A stretch of 64,000 bases of DNA from Sediminibacterium sp. UBA657 (GTDB lineage: Bacteria; Bacteroidota; Bacteroidia; Chitinophagales; Chitinophagaceae), in NCBI GenBank assembly GCA_002299885.1, contig DBOB01000028.1, positions 11,516-75,515 of the forward strand, given 5' to 3'. Position 1 is the first letter of the stretch; each line of letters begins with the position of its first letter. The notes beneath the pieces are model-generated. The model made no database searches. It saw only the letters and a program-made list of their open reading frames with translations, and was not told the origin of the DNA. Both the position numbers and the translations under genes were made by a program. Below, piece by piece: positions 17,139 to 24,985 of the stretch.

Positions 17139-17146
17139 CAAATTTA
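17139..17146 (-). promoter_or_regulatory. -7 box for the S24 regulator gene
   Basis: TAAATTTG on the minus strand, an exact TAnnTTTG. The two operator-like dyads follow directly downstream, so a bound repressor would cover the transcription start or block elongation. Confidence 0.55.
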
Positions 17147-17185
17147 TTTAGCAATTTATTTTTTTGAGGCCATCCCCCTTCTTGG

Positions 17186-17192
17186 TAACTTG
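17186..17192 (+). promoter_or_regulatory. Degenerate -7 box 4 bp before surE
   Basis: TAACTTG, one T short of TAnnTTTG, followed by CAGT and the ATG at 17197. Weak on its own, but the 4-bp distance repeats that at several other genes of the window. Confidence 0.3.
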
Positions 17193-17196
17193 CAGT

Positions 17197-17988
17197 ATGG
17201 CTAAAGTAAAAAAGAATCAACCCGTTATATTAATTACCAACGATGATAGCATCGGTGCTCCCGGTATTCATGCCCTAGTTAAAGCAGTCCAAGGACTAGG
17301 TAAAGTGGTGGTGGTAGCCCCAGATAAACCTCAAAGTGGTATGGGACATGCCATTACATTAGGCCAACATTTAAGATTGACTAAAGTGCATTGGGAGGAT
17401 GATCCTTCTGTAGAAGCATATTCTTGTAGCGGGACGCCTGTAGACTGCGTAAAATTGGCCGTGGACAAGGTGTTGCACCGTAAGCCAACTATTTGTCTTA
17501 GCGGCATCAACCATGGAGCCAACCATTCTATCAATGTCATTTATTCTGGGACCATGTCTGCGGCTTTAGAAGCCTCAATTGAAAGTATTCCTAGTATTGG
17601 ATTTAGTTTATTAGACCTTGGCATTGATGCAGATTTTACAGCAGCTATGCACTATGCTCGAATTATAGTGGAACATGTATTGGCAGATAAAAAATTGGAT
17701 AAACATTTATGTTTGAATGTGAATATTCCTAAAGTTGCTACTAAAATGATTAAAGGGATTAAAATTTGCAAACAAGCTTATGCAAAATATGACGAGAAAT
17801 TTGTTGAACGAACCGATCCTCATGGTAAAAAGTATTACTGGCTTACAGGCGAATTCGTAAATTTTGATAAGTCAAAAGACACCGATGTTTGGGCACTTAA
17901 AAACAATTATGTAAGCGTAGTGCCTGTTCAATTTGATTTGACCAACCACGTGTTGAAAGCACAATTAAGTAAAAAATGGAAATGGTAA
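17197..17988 (+). CDS. surE: 5'/3'-nucleotidase SurE
   Basis: A 263-residue metal-dependent phosphatase acting on nucleoside monophosphates and short polyphosphates. The N-terminal metal motif is ITNDDSIGAPGI, with Ser in place of the usual Gly after the two aspartates. Further family motifs are SGTPVDCV near residue 81 and SGINHGANH near 101, followed by YSGTMSAALEA. The start at MAKVKKNQ is chosen because upstream in-frame codons overlap the putative promoter. First gene of surE, a small membrane protein gene, lpxB, with gaps of 4 and 0 bp. Confidence 0.94.
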   Translation: MAKVKKNQPVILITNDDSIGAPGIHALVKAVQGLGKVVVVAPDKPQSGMGHAITLGQHLRLTKVHWEDDPSVEAYSCSGTPVDCVKLAVDKVLHRKPTICLSGINHGANHSINVIYSGTMSAALEASIESIPSIGFSLLDLGIDADFTAAMHYARIIVEHVLADKKLDKHLCLNVNIPKVATKMIKGIKICKQAYAKYDEKFVERTDPHGKKYYWLTGEFVNFDKSKDTDVWALKNNYVSVVPVQFDLTNHVLKAQLSKKWKW

Positions 17989-17992
17989 ATCA

Positions 17993-18289
17993 ATGCAATT
18001 AGAGAAAGATAATTATATCATTGGTGTACTCATTGGTTTAGCACTACCCTATTTAGGTTTTGTTGGATTCTATCAGTGGAAATTTAGCATGGTGCCCGTA
18101 CAAACTTTTATTGATTTACTAGCTAGTCAGAAATCAATTCTTTCTGCGATGATCAGTGTATCGCTATTATTAAATGCAGCTGCTTTGACTTTCTTTTTTC
18201 AGAAGAAAATTGACAAGACTGCGAAAGGCATATTTTTTACAACCTGTATTTATGCAATAGTGGCTATTGCAGCTAAATGGTTTTTATAG
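17993..18289 (+). CDS. Small membrane protein of unknown function between surE and lpxB
   Basis: A 98-residue protein I do not recognise. It has three hydrophobic segments (about residues 8-28, 48-68 and 78-97) separated by short polar loops, with a positively charged QKKIDKTAKG before the third, consistent with a small inner-membrane protein. It lies 4 bp after surE, and its stop codon is directly followed by the lpxB start codon, so translation of the two is probably coupled. That arrangement hints at an envelope role, but nothing in the sequence shows a catalytic function. Confidence 0.8.
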   Translation: MQLEKDNYIIGVLIGLALPYLGFVGFYQWKFSMVPVQTFIDLLASQKSILSAMISVSLLLNAAALTFFFQKKIDKTAKGIFFTTCIYAIVAIAAKWFL

Positions 18290-19405
18290 ATGAAATATTA
18301 TATCATAGCTGGCGAAGCTAGCGGCGACTTACACGGATCCAATTTGATCAAAGCCATTGTAAAGAATGATCCATCTGCAACGATACAATGTTGGGGTGGA
18401 GATTTAATGCAACAGGCCGGAGGACATCTTGTGAAACATTATCGCAGCCTTGCTTTCATGGGCTTTGTAGAAGTTCTAATGAATTTAAGGACCATCTTAT
18501 CCAATATCGCATTTTGTAAAAAGGACATCACCGAATTTGAACCAGACGTTTTAATTTGTATCGATTATCCTGGCTTTAATTTACGCATTGCAAAATGGGC
18601 AAAAGAAAAAGGATTAAAAGTGGTCTATTTTATTGCGCCACAAGTATGGGCATGGAAAGAAAACAGGGTACCTGCTATGCAAGCTTCTATTGATCGTTTA
18701 TTGTGCATCCTCCCTTTTGAAAAAAAATATTTTAAAGATAGATGGAACTGGGAAGTGGATTATATAGGACATCCTTTAATGGAAGTGATAGATGCACTTG
18801 CAATATTAGCACACCCTATTCCTCAATTACAGAACCAAGCCTTGATTGCTTTATTACCTGGAAGTCGCAAACAAGAGATTCAGAAAAAATTGCCCATCAT
18901 GCTTTCTGTTGCAAAAGATTTTCCTAATGAACATTTTGTTGTTGCACAAGCGCCTGGTATAGATGCTGCTTGGTTCAATACACTCATTCCTAATTTACCA
19001 AATGTTCATGTAGTGGCAGCGAATACCTACGCCATTTTGCAACATAGTAAAGCTGCATTAGTTACAAGTGGTACCGCAACATTAGAAACTGCTTTATTAA
19101 ATGTGCCAGAAATTGTTTGTTATAAAGGCAACCCAATTACATTAGCATTGGCAAAACGTTTTGTCAAAATTAAATTTATCGCCTTGGTTAATTTGATTAT
19201 GGACAAAGAAGTGGTGAAGGAATTAATTCAAGAAGATTTAACTACAAAGCATTTATCTATTGAATTAAAAAAACTATTGGAAGATCCTGCAAAACAAGCT
19301 GCAATCAAAGCAGACTATGCCGCACTAAAACAAGCATTGACTACTGGACATAAAGCCACTGAGGTTGCCGCAAACATTATTCAGGAAACACTGAATAAAA
19401 ATTAA
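18290..19405 (+). CDS. lpxB: Lipid-A-disaccharide synthase
   Basis: GT19 glycosyltransferase that joins UDP-2,3-diacylglucosamine and lipid X to the lipid A disaccharide at the inner membrane. The 371 residues begin MKYYIIAGEASGDLHGS, the signature N-terminus, and contain PQVWAWKENR near residue 118, IGHPLMEV near 162, LLPGSRKQEI near 189 and the C-terminal TSGTATLETAL near 260. Last gene of the surE operon. It indicates an LPS-type outer membrane. No other lpx genes lie in this window. Confidence 0.96.
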   Translation: MKYYIIAGEASGDLHGSNLIKAIVKNDPSATIQCWGGDLMQQAGGHLVKHYRSLAFMGFVEVLMNLRTILSNIAFCKKDITEFEPDVLICIDYPGFNLRIAKWAKEKGLKVVYFIAPQVWAWKENRVPAMQASIDRLLCILPFEKKYFKDRWNWEVDYIGHPLMEVIDALAILAHPIPQLQNQALIALLPGSRKQEIQKKLPIMLSVAKDFPNEHFVVAQAPGIDAAWFNTLIPNLPNVHVVAANTYAILQHSKAALVTSGTATLETALLNVPEIVCYKGNPITLALAKRFVKIKFIALVNLIMDKEVVKELIQEDLTTKHLSIELKKLLEDPAKQAAIKADYAALKQALTTGHKATEVAANIIQETLNKN

Positions 19406-19433
19406 ATGTTAATTGACTTTAATGCCAGTCGCT

Positions 19434-19610
19434 TTATTTAAAAAGCGGTAGGATAAATACCCTAAATAAAGTAAAAAGAATTGCGAAAATAAAAATTAGC
19501 AATGAAATGCGATTCATGCCATGCATGTATTTCATCCATTGTGTCCTAGGTTGATTTGGATCTCTTTTCTTAATAAATAAGTACTCTCCAAATTGTCTTA
19601 AAATACCCAT
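19434..19610 (-). CDS. DUF6728-like small membrane protein
   Basis: A 58-residue frame on the minus strand, 34 bp after metX. It begins MGILRQFGEYLFIKKRDPN, a basic amphipathic stretch, then has YMHGMNRISL and one hydrophobic segment (about residues 36-56) ending in LPLFK. The N-terminal FGEYLFIKKRDP and the HGMNRIS motif match what I recall of the Bacteroidota-specific DUF6728 family, whose function is unknown. It may be cotranscribed with metX. A single-span, inner-membrane location with the N-terminus inside is the likely topology. Confidence 0.7.
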   Translation of the reverse strand: MGILRQFGEYLFIKKRDPNQPRTQWMKYMHGMNRISLLIFIFAILFTLFRVFILPLFK

Positions 19611-19644
19611 AGTAATTTTTTTATTGAATGATAATAGCTTAAAA

Positions 19645-20640
19645 TTAAATTAAACTTTCGAGCCAAGCTTTTAAATGAGTTGTAATTTGTGCAGTTTCAA
19701 TAATGAATCCATCATGCCCATACATGGAATCAATCGCCACTAAAGAAGCATTTGGCATGTGGGCCTCCATGAATTTTTGTTCGGCCAATGGACATAAAAT
19801 ATCACTATTGATTCCAATAATTAAAGTTGGTGTCTGTATAGATGCTAAAGTGGCCTTTAAGTCTCCCCCACGACCTCGTGCAAGTTGATGACTATCCATG
19901 GACTTTGTGAGTAACCAATAACTATGAGCGTTAAATCGATTTACTAATTTATCTCCCTGATAATTGATATAAGACGCAGCTTTTAAATCATCTACTTTTT
20001 CCGCATCTGTTTCGGTTTGTTTTTCTTTGAAGATGTCATAGTTACGATAAGTCAACATCCCTATTGCCCTTGCCGCTTTCAATCCTTTTGCACCTGCATT
20101 TGGCTTTGCTTCCTTCCATGTATTATCTGCTTCTATCGATAATCTTTGGGCCGTATGAATGGCAATCGCCCAAGCACTTTCAGCAGCGGCAGTCGCAATC
20201 AAAAACATTTTCTGAATCACATTTGGCTCCATCAAAGACCATTCTAATGCTTGGTATCCACCCATGCTTCCTCCTAACAAAAGATCGATGGATTCTATCC
20301 CTAAATGATGTCTCAATAAAATATGTACACGCACCATATCCCGAATGGTGATCATTGGAAATTGATCCACACTCATTGGCCCTGTAGATCCATAACATGA
20401 ACCAATAATATTCGCACAAACAATAAAATAATCATTTGGGTTAATCATGGATCCTTCGCCCACTAATCCCTTCCACCAATCGGCCACATCGGAATTCGCG
20501 GTAAGCGCATGACATACCCAAGCCACTTTTTTACCTGGTGTATATTCCCCGTAATAATGGTAGGCTATTTTGAGCTTTGGCAAACTGATACCGGATTCAA
20601 GGGTAAAAGGTTGATGGTATTGATAGATAACTGGGTCCAT
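19645..20640 (-). CDS. metX: Homoserine O-acetyltransferase
   Basis: Alpha/beta-hydrolase-fold enzyme that activates homoserine for methionine synthesis, 331 residues. The nucleophile S125 is in LLGGSMGGYQ (122-130 region), the aspartate is probably in GINSDILCP near residue 275 and the histidine in MYGHDGF near 305. WVCHALTANSDVADWW (41-56) is the oxyanion-site segment. Some family members use succinyl-CoA, so acetyl specificity is inferred from the overall type. It is transcribed divergently from an OsmC-family gene and metZ, which would use its product. Confidence 0.93.
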   Translation of the reverse strand: MDPVIYQYHQPFTLESGISLPKLKIAYHYYGEYTPGKKVAWVCHALTANSDVADWWKGLVGEGSMINPNDYFIVCANIIGSCYGSTGPMSVDQFPMITIRDMVRVHILLRHHLGIESIDLLLGGSMGGYQALEWSLMEPNVIQKMFLIATAAAESAWAIAIHTAQRLSIEADNTWKEAKPNAGAKGLKAARAIGMLTYRNYDIFKEKQTETDAEKVDDLKAASYINYQGDKLVNRFNAHSYWLLTKSMDSHQLARGRGGDLKATLASIQTPTLIIGINSDILCPLAEQKFMEAHMPNASLVAIDSMYGHDGFIIETAQITTHLKAWLESLI

Positions 20641-20679
20641 TTTATCGCTTTCTTGTGCTAACTAAGTAGCTATTTGAAT

Positions 20680-20695
20680 TACCTTTGTAAAGGTA
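20680..20695. promoter_or_regulatory. Symmetric divergent promoter of metX and the OsmC-metZ operon
   Basis: The palindrome TACCTTT-GT-AAAGGTA gives an exact -7 box TACCTTTG on the plus strand (20680-20687) and TACCTTTA on the minus strand (20688-20695). Its centre is 47.5 bp from both the metX start (20640) and the OsmC start (20735), so the two predicted leaders are equal in length. Confidence 0.5.
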
Positions 20696-20734
20696 CAATA
20701 TTTATAATTCCTTTTCAAGACACAAATCAATCAA

Positions 20735-21154
20735 ATGGCAAAGATCATACTTAAGCGCACCGATAACGATTATCAATTTCAAACCTTGGACGAAACAGGT
20801 CAGGTGATGACAATGGATATTCCAGCAGACCAAGGCGGTCATGGCAATGGAGTAAGACCAATGCAGGCATTATTAAGTGCATTAGGTGGATGTAGCGGCG
20901 TAGATGTTGTGATGATTTTAAATAAACAAAAGGAAACCATCGAGCATTACGAAATGGAAATTAGTGGAGAACGTGCCCTGGGTAAAGAACCAGCTTTATG
21001 GGAAACAGTGCATGTTGTTTTTAAGCTAAAAGGATCTATGACAAAAGAAAAAGCAGAAAAAGCTTGTGCTTTGTCTATTGATAAATATTGTTCAGTTGCT
21101 GCAACATTAAGAGCTGCTGGTGCGGTGATTACTTGGGAGGTTGTTATTTTATAA
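20735..21154 (+). CDS. OsmC-family protein
   Basis: A 139-residue OsmC/YhfA-type protein. The two cysteines of the family are present, in LGGCSGVDVV (near residue 53) and KYCSVAATL (near 117); OsmC proteins use such a pair to reduce organic hydroperoxides. The C-terminal helix-strand region follows the YhfA pattern. The gene lies 17 bp before metZ and opposite metX, so it is likely part of the methionine or sulfur transcription unit. A role with reactive sulfur species or thiol protection during sulfhydrylation is a guess from context only. Confidence 0.9.
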   Translation: MAKIILKRTDNDYQFQTLDETGQVMTMDIPADQGGHGNGVRPMQALLSALGGCSGVDVVMILNKQKETIEHYEMEISGERALGKEPALWETVHVVFKLKGSMTKEKAEKACALSIDKYCSVAATLRAAGAVITWEVVIL

Positions 21155-21171
21155 TTTTTTATTGCGCATTC

Positions 21172-22338
21172 ATGAAACACGATCAGTCTAAATTAATTCG
21201 TACACAAATAGAAAGAACTGCAGAGGGCGAACACTCTAGTCCACTATTCTTAACAAGTAGTTTTTGTTTTGATGAAGCAGAGAGCATGCGAGCTGCATTT
21301 GCAGATGAATCAGATGATAATATTTATAGTCGTTTCTCTAACCCAAATGTACAAGAATTTGTAGATCGATTGGCAGTGTTGGAGCATGCAGAAGCAGGCT
21401 TCGCAACTGCTAGTGGCATGAGTGCTGTGTTTGGATCTTTCATGGCTTTATTAAAAAAAGGAGACCACCTTTTATCTTGTAATGCCATTTTTGGAAGTAC
21501 ACATAATGTAGTTTCTAAATACCTTCCAAAATATGGAATGGAATATAGTTATGTATCGACTGGTGCGACTGCAGCTGAATGGGAAGCAGCAATACAACCT
21601 AATACAAAAATGATTTATTTGGAGAGCCCTACGAATCCAGGATTAGAAGTATTAGACATTGCAATGATTAGTGCAATTGCTAAAAAACACAATATCATTT
21701 TAAATGTAGACAATTGTTTTGCAACACCAATTGGACAAACACCAATTGATCTTGGTGCAGACCTTGTCGTACATTCTGCCACTAAGTGGATTGATGGACA
21801 AGGACGCGTTTTAGGAGGTGCAGTAGTTGGAAGAAAAGATTTGATTCATGAAATTTATTTATTCTGCAGAAACACTGGACCATCCCTATCTCCTTTCAAT
21901 GCATGGGTATTGAGTAAGAGTTTGGAAACCTTAGAAGTAAGAATGGAAAGACACAGTAAGTCTGCTTTATCAATTGCACAAAAATTAGAAGGCCATCCAA
22001 AAATTAATTTTGTAAAGTATCCATTCTTAAAATCTCATCCACAACATGCCATTGCTATCAAACAAATGAAAGACGGTGGCGGTATAGTTTGCTTTGAATT
22101 GAAAGGTGGTTTGGAAGCAGGACGACAATTTTTAAACCGTCTTAAAATGCTTTCCTTAACTGCTAACCTTGGAGATACCAGAAGCATTGCTTCGCACCCA
22201 GCGAGTACCACCCATTCCAGACTTTCCGAAGACGAAAGACAAGCCGTTGCGATTACCCCAGGATTGATTAGAATTTCTGTAGGCCTAGAACACGAGGAAG
22301 ATATCTTAAACGATATTTTACAAGCGCTGGAGGCCTAG
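21172..22338 (+). CDS. metZ: O-acyl-homoserine sulfhydrylase, PLP-dependent
   Basis: A 388-residue Cys/Met-metabolism PLP enzyme that would make homocysteine from an O-acylhomoserine and sulfide. The PLP lysine is K205 in SATKWIDGQGRVLGG; D180 in LNVDNCFATP contacts the pyridine nitrogen. SRFSNPNV (53-60) and ASGMSAVF (80-87) are phosphate-side motifs. The start at MKHDQSK is chosen since the upstream in-frame codons read back into the OsmC gene with unlikely composition. Cystathionine gamma-synthase activity cannot be excluded, but pairing with metX favours direct sulfhydrylation. Confidence 0.92.
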   Translation: MKHDQSKLIRTQIERTAEGEHSSPLFLTSSFCFDEAESMRAAFADESDDNIYSRFSNPNVQEFVDRLAVLEHAEAGFATASGMSAVFGSFMALLKKGDHLLSCNAIFGSTHNVVSKYLPKYGMEYSYVSTGATAAEWEAAIQPNTKMIYLESPTNPGLEVLDIAMISAIAKKHNIILNVDNCFATPIGQTPIDLGADLVVHSATKWIDGQGRVLGGAVVGRKDLIHEIYLFCRNTGPSLSPFNAWVLSKSLETLEVRMERHSKSALSIAQKLEGHPKINFVKYPFLKSHPQHAIAIKQMKDGGGIVCFELKGGLEAGRQFLNRLKMLSLTANLGDTRSIASHPASTTHSRLSEDERQAVAITPGLIRISVGLEHEEDILNDILQALEA

Positions 22339-22351
22339 TTTAAAAGAATAT

Positions 22352-22387
22352 AAAAAGCCCTGTTCATATCCATGAACAGGGCTTTTT
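22352..22387 (+). terminator. Terminator after metZ
   Basis: Sixteen-base-pair perfect stem (22352-22367 with 22372-22387) around a 4-base loop, core AGCCCTGTTCAT, ending in a T run. Confidence 0.92.
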
Positions 22388-22501
22388 TATGTTTAGAGGT
22401 GGCGTATAATAATGAATTTTAGCCCCTTCATTGTGTCCTTTTTACAATTTAGTTTGTATATTGAATTCGCTTAAAAATAACCAACGTTTAAAACAAAAAA
22501 T

Positions 22502-23698
22502 ATGAAATTAAAAACAGGTGTATTATTATCTCTAATGATGTTTCTCCAATATTACATTTGGGGTGCTTGGTATGTTACAATGGGTACCTATATGGGCGAA
22601 AAATTAGGTGCATCTGGAGTAGCCATTGGCGCTGCTTATGGTGCTGGTGCGATTGCAACTATCATATCTCCATTCTTTGTTGGTATGATTGCGGATCGAT
22701 TTTTTGCTGCTCAAAAAATTATGGGTGTTTTGCATCTAGTAGGTGCCGCTTTACTTTTTTACGCAACCAAAGTGGATAATACAAGTTTTTATTGGGTGAT
22801 CCTTGTCTACTCTTTATTATACATGCCTACCATTGCTTTAAGTAATAGTGTTGCATTTGCGCAAATGACAGATCCAGGAAAGCAATTTCCATGGATTCGC
22901 GTTTTTGGAACCCTAGGTTGGATTGCAGCTGGTTTAGTGATTAGTCAATTGGGTATTGAAAAAACTGAGGGCACATTTATTGTTGCAGCAGGTATTTCTG
23001 CAGCATTGGGTTTATTGAGTTTTGTTTTACCAAATACACCTCCAAAAGCAGCAGGTACACCATCATCTATGGGTGCTATTTTAGGAAAAGATGCTTTTGT
23101 ATTATTAAAGAATAAATCATTCTTAATATTCTTTATCTCCGCTATCGCAATTTGTATTCCTTTGTCTTTTTATTATGGATTTGCTAACTCTTTCTTAAAT
23201 GAAATTGGTTTAGAAAATGCAGCTGGAAAAATGACAATGGGACAGATGTCAGAAGCGATTTTTATTTTAGCGATCCCATTCTTATTCAATAAAATTGGCG
23301 TTAAAAATATGTTGATTTTTGGAATTGCTGCATGGGTATTACGTTATGTTTGTTTTGCCTATGGTAATTTGGATGCAAGTTGGATGTTGTATGCTGGTAT
23401 TATTTTACACGGCATTTGCTATGACTTCTTCTTTGTAACTGGTTATATGTATACAGAAAAGAAAGCAGGTGAAAATATCAAAAATGCAGCACAAGGTTTA
23501 TTTACATTTGCTACTTATGGTGTGGGTATGTTCATTGGAACCAACTATAGCGGATTTGTAGTAGAACAAAATAAATTAGCAGATGCCACTGGCCACAACT
23601 GGACAAGCATCTGGTTAACGCCAGCAGCAATTGCAGGGGCTGTATTGATTGCATTTATCTTATTCTTTAAAGAGAAAAAAGAAGTAGAAGCTGCTTAA
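22502..23698 (+). CDS. NupG/XapB-type MFS transporter (nucleoside:H+ symporter family)
   Basis: A 398-residue inner-membrane protein with about twelve hydrophobic segments. The N-terminus MKLKTGVLLSLMMFLQYYIW followed by GAWYVTMGTYM and the PWIRVFGTLGWIAAGLV stretch near 130-146 are typical of the nucleoside-permease branch of the major facilitator superfamily. In Bacteroidota such proteins often stand beside sugar oxidoreductases, as here with the Gfo/Idh/MocA gene 75 bp downstream, so a sugar or polyol could be the substrate instead of a nucleoside. It has its own terminator. Confidence 0.88.
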   Translation: MKLKTGVLLSLMMFLQYYIWGAWYVTMGTYMGEKLGASGVAIGAAYGAGAIATIISPFFVGMIADRFFAAQKIMGVLHLVGAALLFYATKVDNTSFYWVILVYSLLYMPTIALSNSVAFAQMTDPGKQFPWIRVFGTLGWIAAGLVISQLGIEKTEGTFIVAAGISAALGLLSFVLPNTPPKAAGTPSSMGAILGKDAFVLLKNKSFLIFFISAIAICIPLSFYYGFANSFLNEIGLENAAGKMTMGQMSEAIFILAIPFLFNKIGVKNMLIFGIAAWVLRYVCFAYGNLDASWMLYAGIILHGICYDFFFVTGYMYTEKKAGENIKNAAQGLFTFATYGVGMFIGTNYSGFVVEQNKLADATGHNWTSIWLTPAAIAGAVLIAFILFFKEKKEVEAA

Positions 23699-23708
23699 TA
23701 TATTTTAT

Positions 23709-23738
23709 AAAGCCTATCCCCTTGGGTAGGCTTTTTTT
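23709..23738 (+). terminator. Terminator after the NupG-type gene
   Basis: AAAGCCTA-T-CCC (23709-23720) pairs with GGGTAGGCTTT (23724-23734), one bulged T, loop CTT, followed by a T run. Confidence 0.82.
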
Positions 23739-23773
23739 ATACTTTTATTTTTTCATTATTCATTCTTTTAGTT

Positions 23774-24964
23774 ATGAGAATCGCAATGTTAGGTGCAGGG
23801 TTTATAGGCCGTTTTTATGCAGATGCATTACAAGGCTACAGAAGTAAAGACAAAGTGGTAAGTATTTATGCCCGCCGTGAAGAATCTGCTAAGAAATTTG
23901 CTGCAGATTACAACTGTGCACACTGGACCACCGAAATGGAGGAAGCCATTGCACATCCAGATGTAGATATTGTTTGTATCTCTTTACCCAATAATTTACA
24001 TGAAGCCGCAGTGATGATGTGTTGCAAACATAAAAAAGCAGTCATGACCACCAAGCCTCTTGGACGCAATAGTGCAGAAGCAAAACGTATGTTGATTGCT
24101 GTTGAAGAAGCAGGCATCTTCAATGGTTACTTAGAAGACCTTGTATACACGCCTAAATTTATCAAGGCAAATCAAAGTGTGCAGGAAGGTGCATTGGGTC
24201 GTGTATTATGGGCGAAGTCCCGAGAAACGCATCCTGGCCCACATAGTGAGTGGTTCTGGGATATTGAACAAGCAGGTGGTGGATGTATTTTAGATTTAGG
24301 ATGTCATTGCGTGGAGATATCAAGATCATATATTGGTAAGGATATTAAACCAATTGAAGTAATGTGTTGGGCAGACACGCAAGTAAAACCAATTGAGGCC
24401 GAAGACCATGCCATTGGCTTGGTAAAATATGAGAACGGGGCGATTGGTCAATTTGAAGTGAGTTGGACTTTTAGAGGAGGCTTAGATTTAAGAGACGAAG
24501 TGATGGGTACAGAAGGTACTATTTGGATAAATAGTTTTTTAAGAACAGGATTCGAGATGTTCACTACCGGAAAAGGTGGAGACTATATTGCAGAAAAAGC
24601 AGAGAGCGATAGAGGTTGGCTATTCCCTGTGGGCGATGAATTGAATGAACTTGGATACAATCATATGTTCATGGATATGTTCAACTCTATCGAAAAAGGT
24701 GTAGCACCAAAAGAAACATTTTATGATGGCTATGTGGTGAATTGTATTTTAGATGCAGCCTACAAATCGGCTAAATCAAAATTATGGGAACCTGTTCAAT
24801 TGGATATTTGGAGAGGCAAGACTGGCTTAACTAAGGAGAGTCATTTAGTTGAATACGATGCAGACCATTATTTAGTAAAAGAAGAGATGACCCATTATGG
24901 TGCAAAGAAATTAATTCTAAAGCACAAGACAACAGGGAAAATAACGGAACAAACAATCAATTAA
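23774..24964 (+). CDS. Gfo/Idh/MocA-family oxidoreductase
   Basis: A 396-residue NAD(P)-dependent dehydrogenase. The Rossmann motif is MLGAGFIGRFYA at residues 5-16, and the family's conserved lysine is in TTKPLGRN (usually EKP, here TKP). The C-terminal alpha/beta domain has GGCILDLGCHCVE with the catalytic-type histidine. Such enzymes oxidise or epimerise sugars and inositols; the substrate cannot be read from sequence. The next gene, 21 bp downstream, is a NUDIX-type regulator, and the preceding one is an MFS transporter, so the three probably serve uptake, conversion and control of one carbohydrate. Confidence 0.9.
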   Translation: MRIAMLGAGFIGRFYADALQGYRSKDKVVSIYARREESAKKFAADYNCAHWTTEMEEAIAHPDVDIVCISLPNNLHEAAVMMCCKHKKAVMTTKPLGRNSAEAKRMLIAVEEAGIFNGYLEDLVYTPKFIKANQSVQEGALGRVLWAKSRETHPGPHSEWFWDIEQAGGGCILDLGCHCVEISRSYIGKDIKPIEVMCWADTQVKPIEAEDHAIGLVKYENGAIGQFEVSWTFRGGLDLRDEVMGTEGTIWINSFLRTGFEMFTTGKGGDYIAEKAESDRGWLFPVGDELNELGYNHMFMDMFNSIEKGVAPKETFYDGYVVNCILDAAYKSAKSKLWEPVQLDIWRGKTGLTKESHLVEYDADHYLVKEEMTHYGAKKLILKHKTTGKITEQTIN

Positions 24965-24985
24965 TAGATTGACGATTGCTAATTT

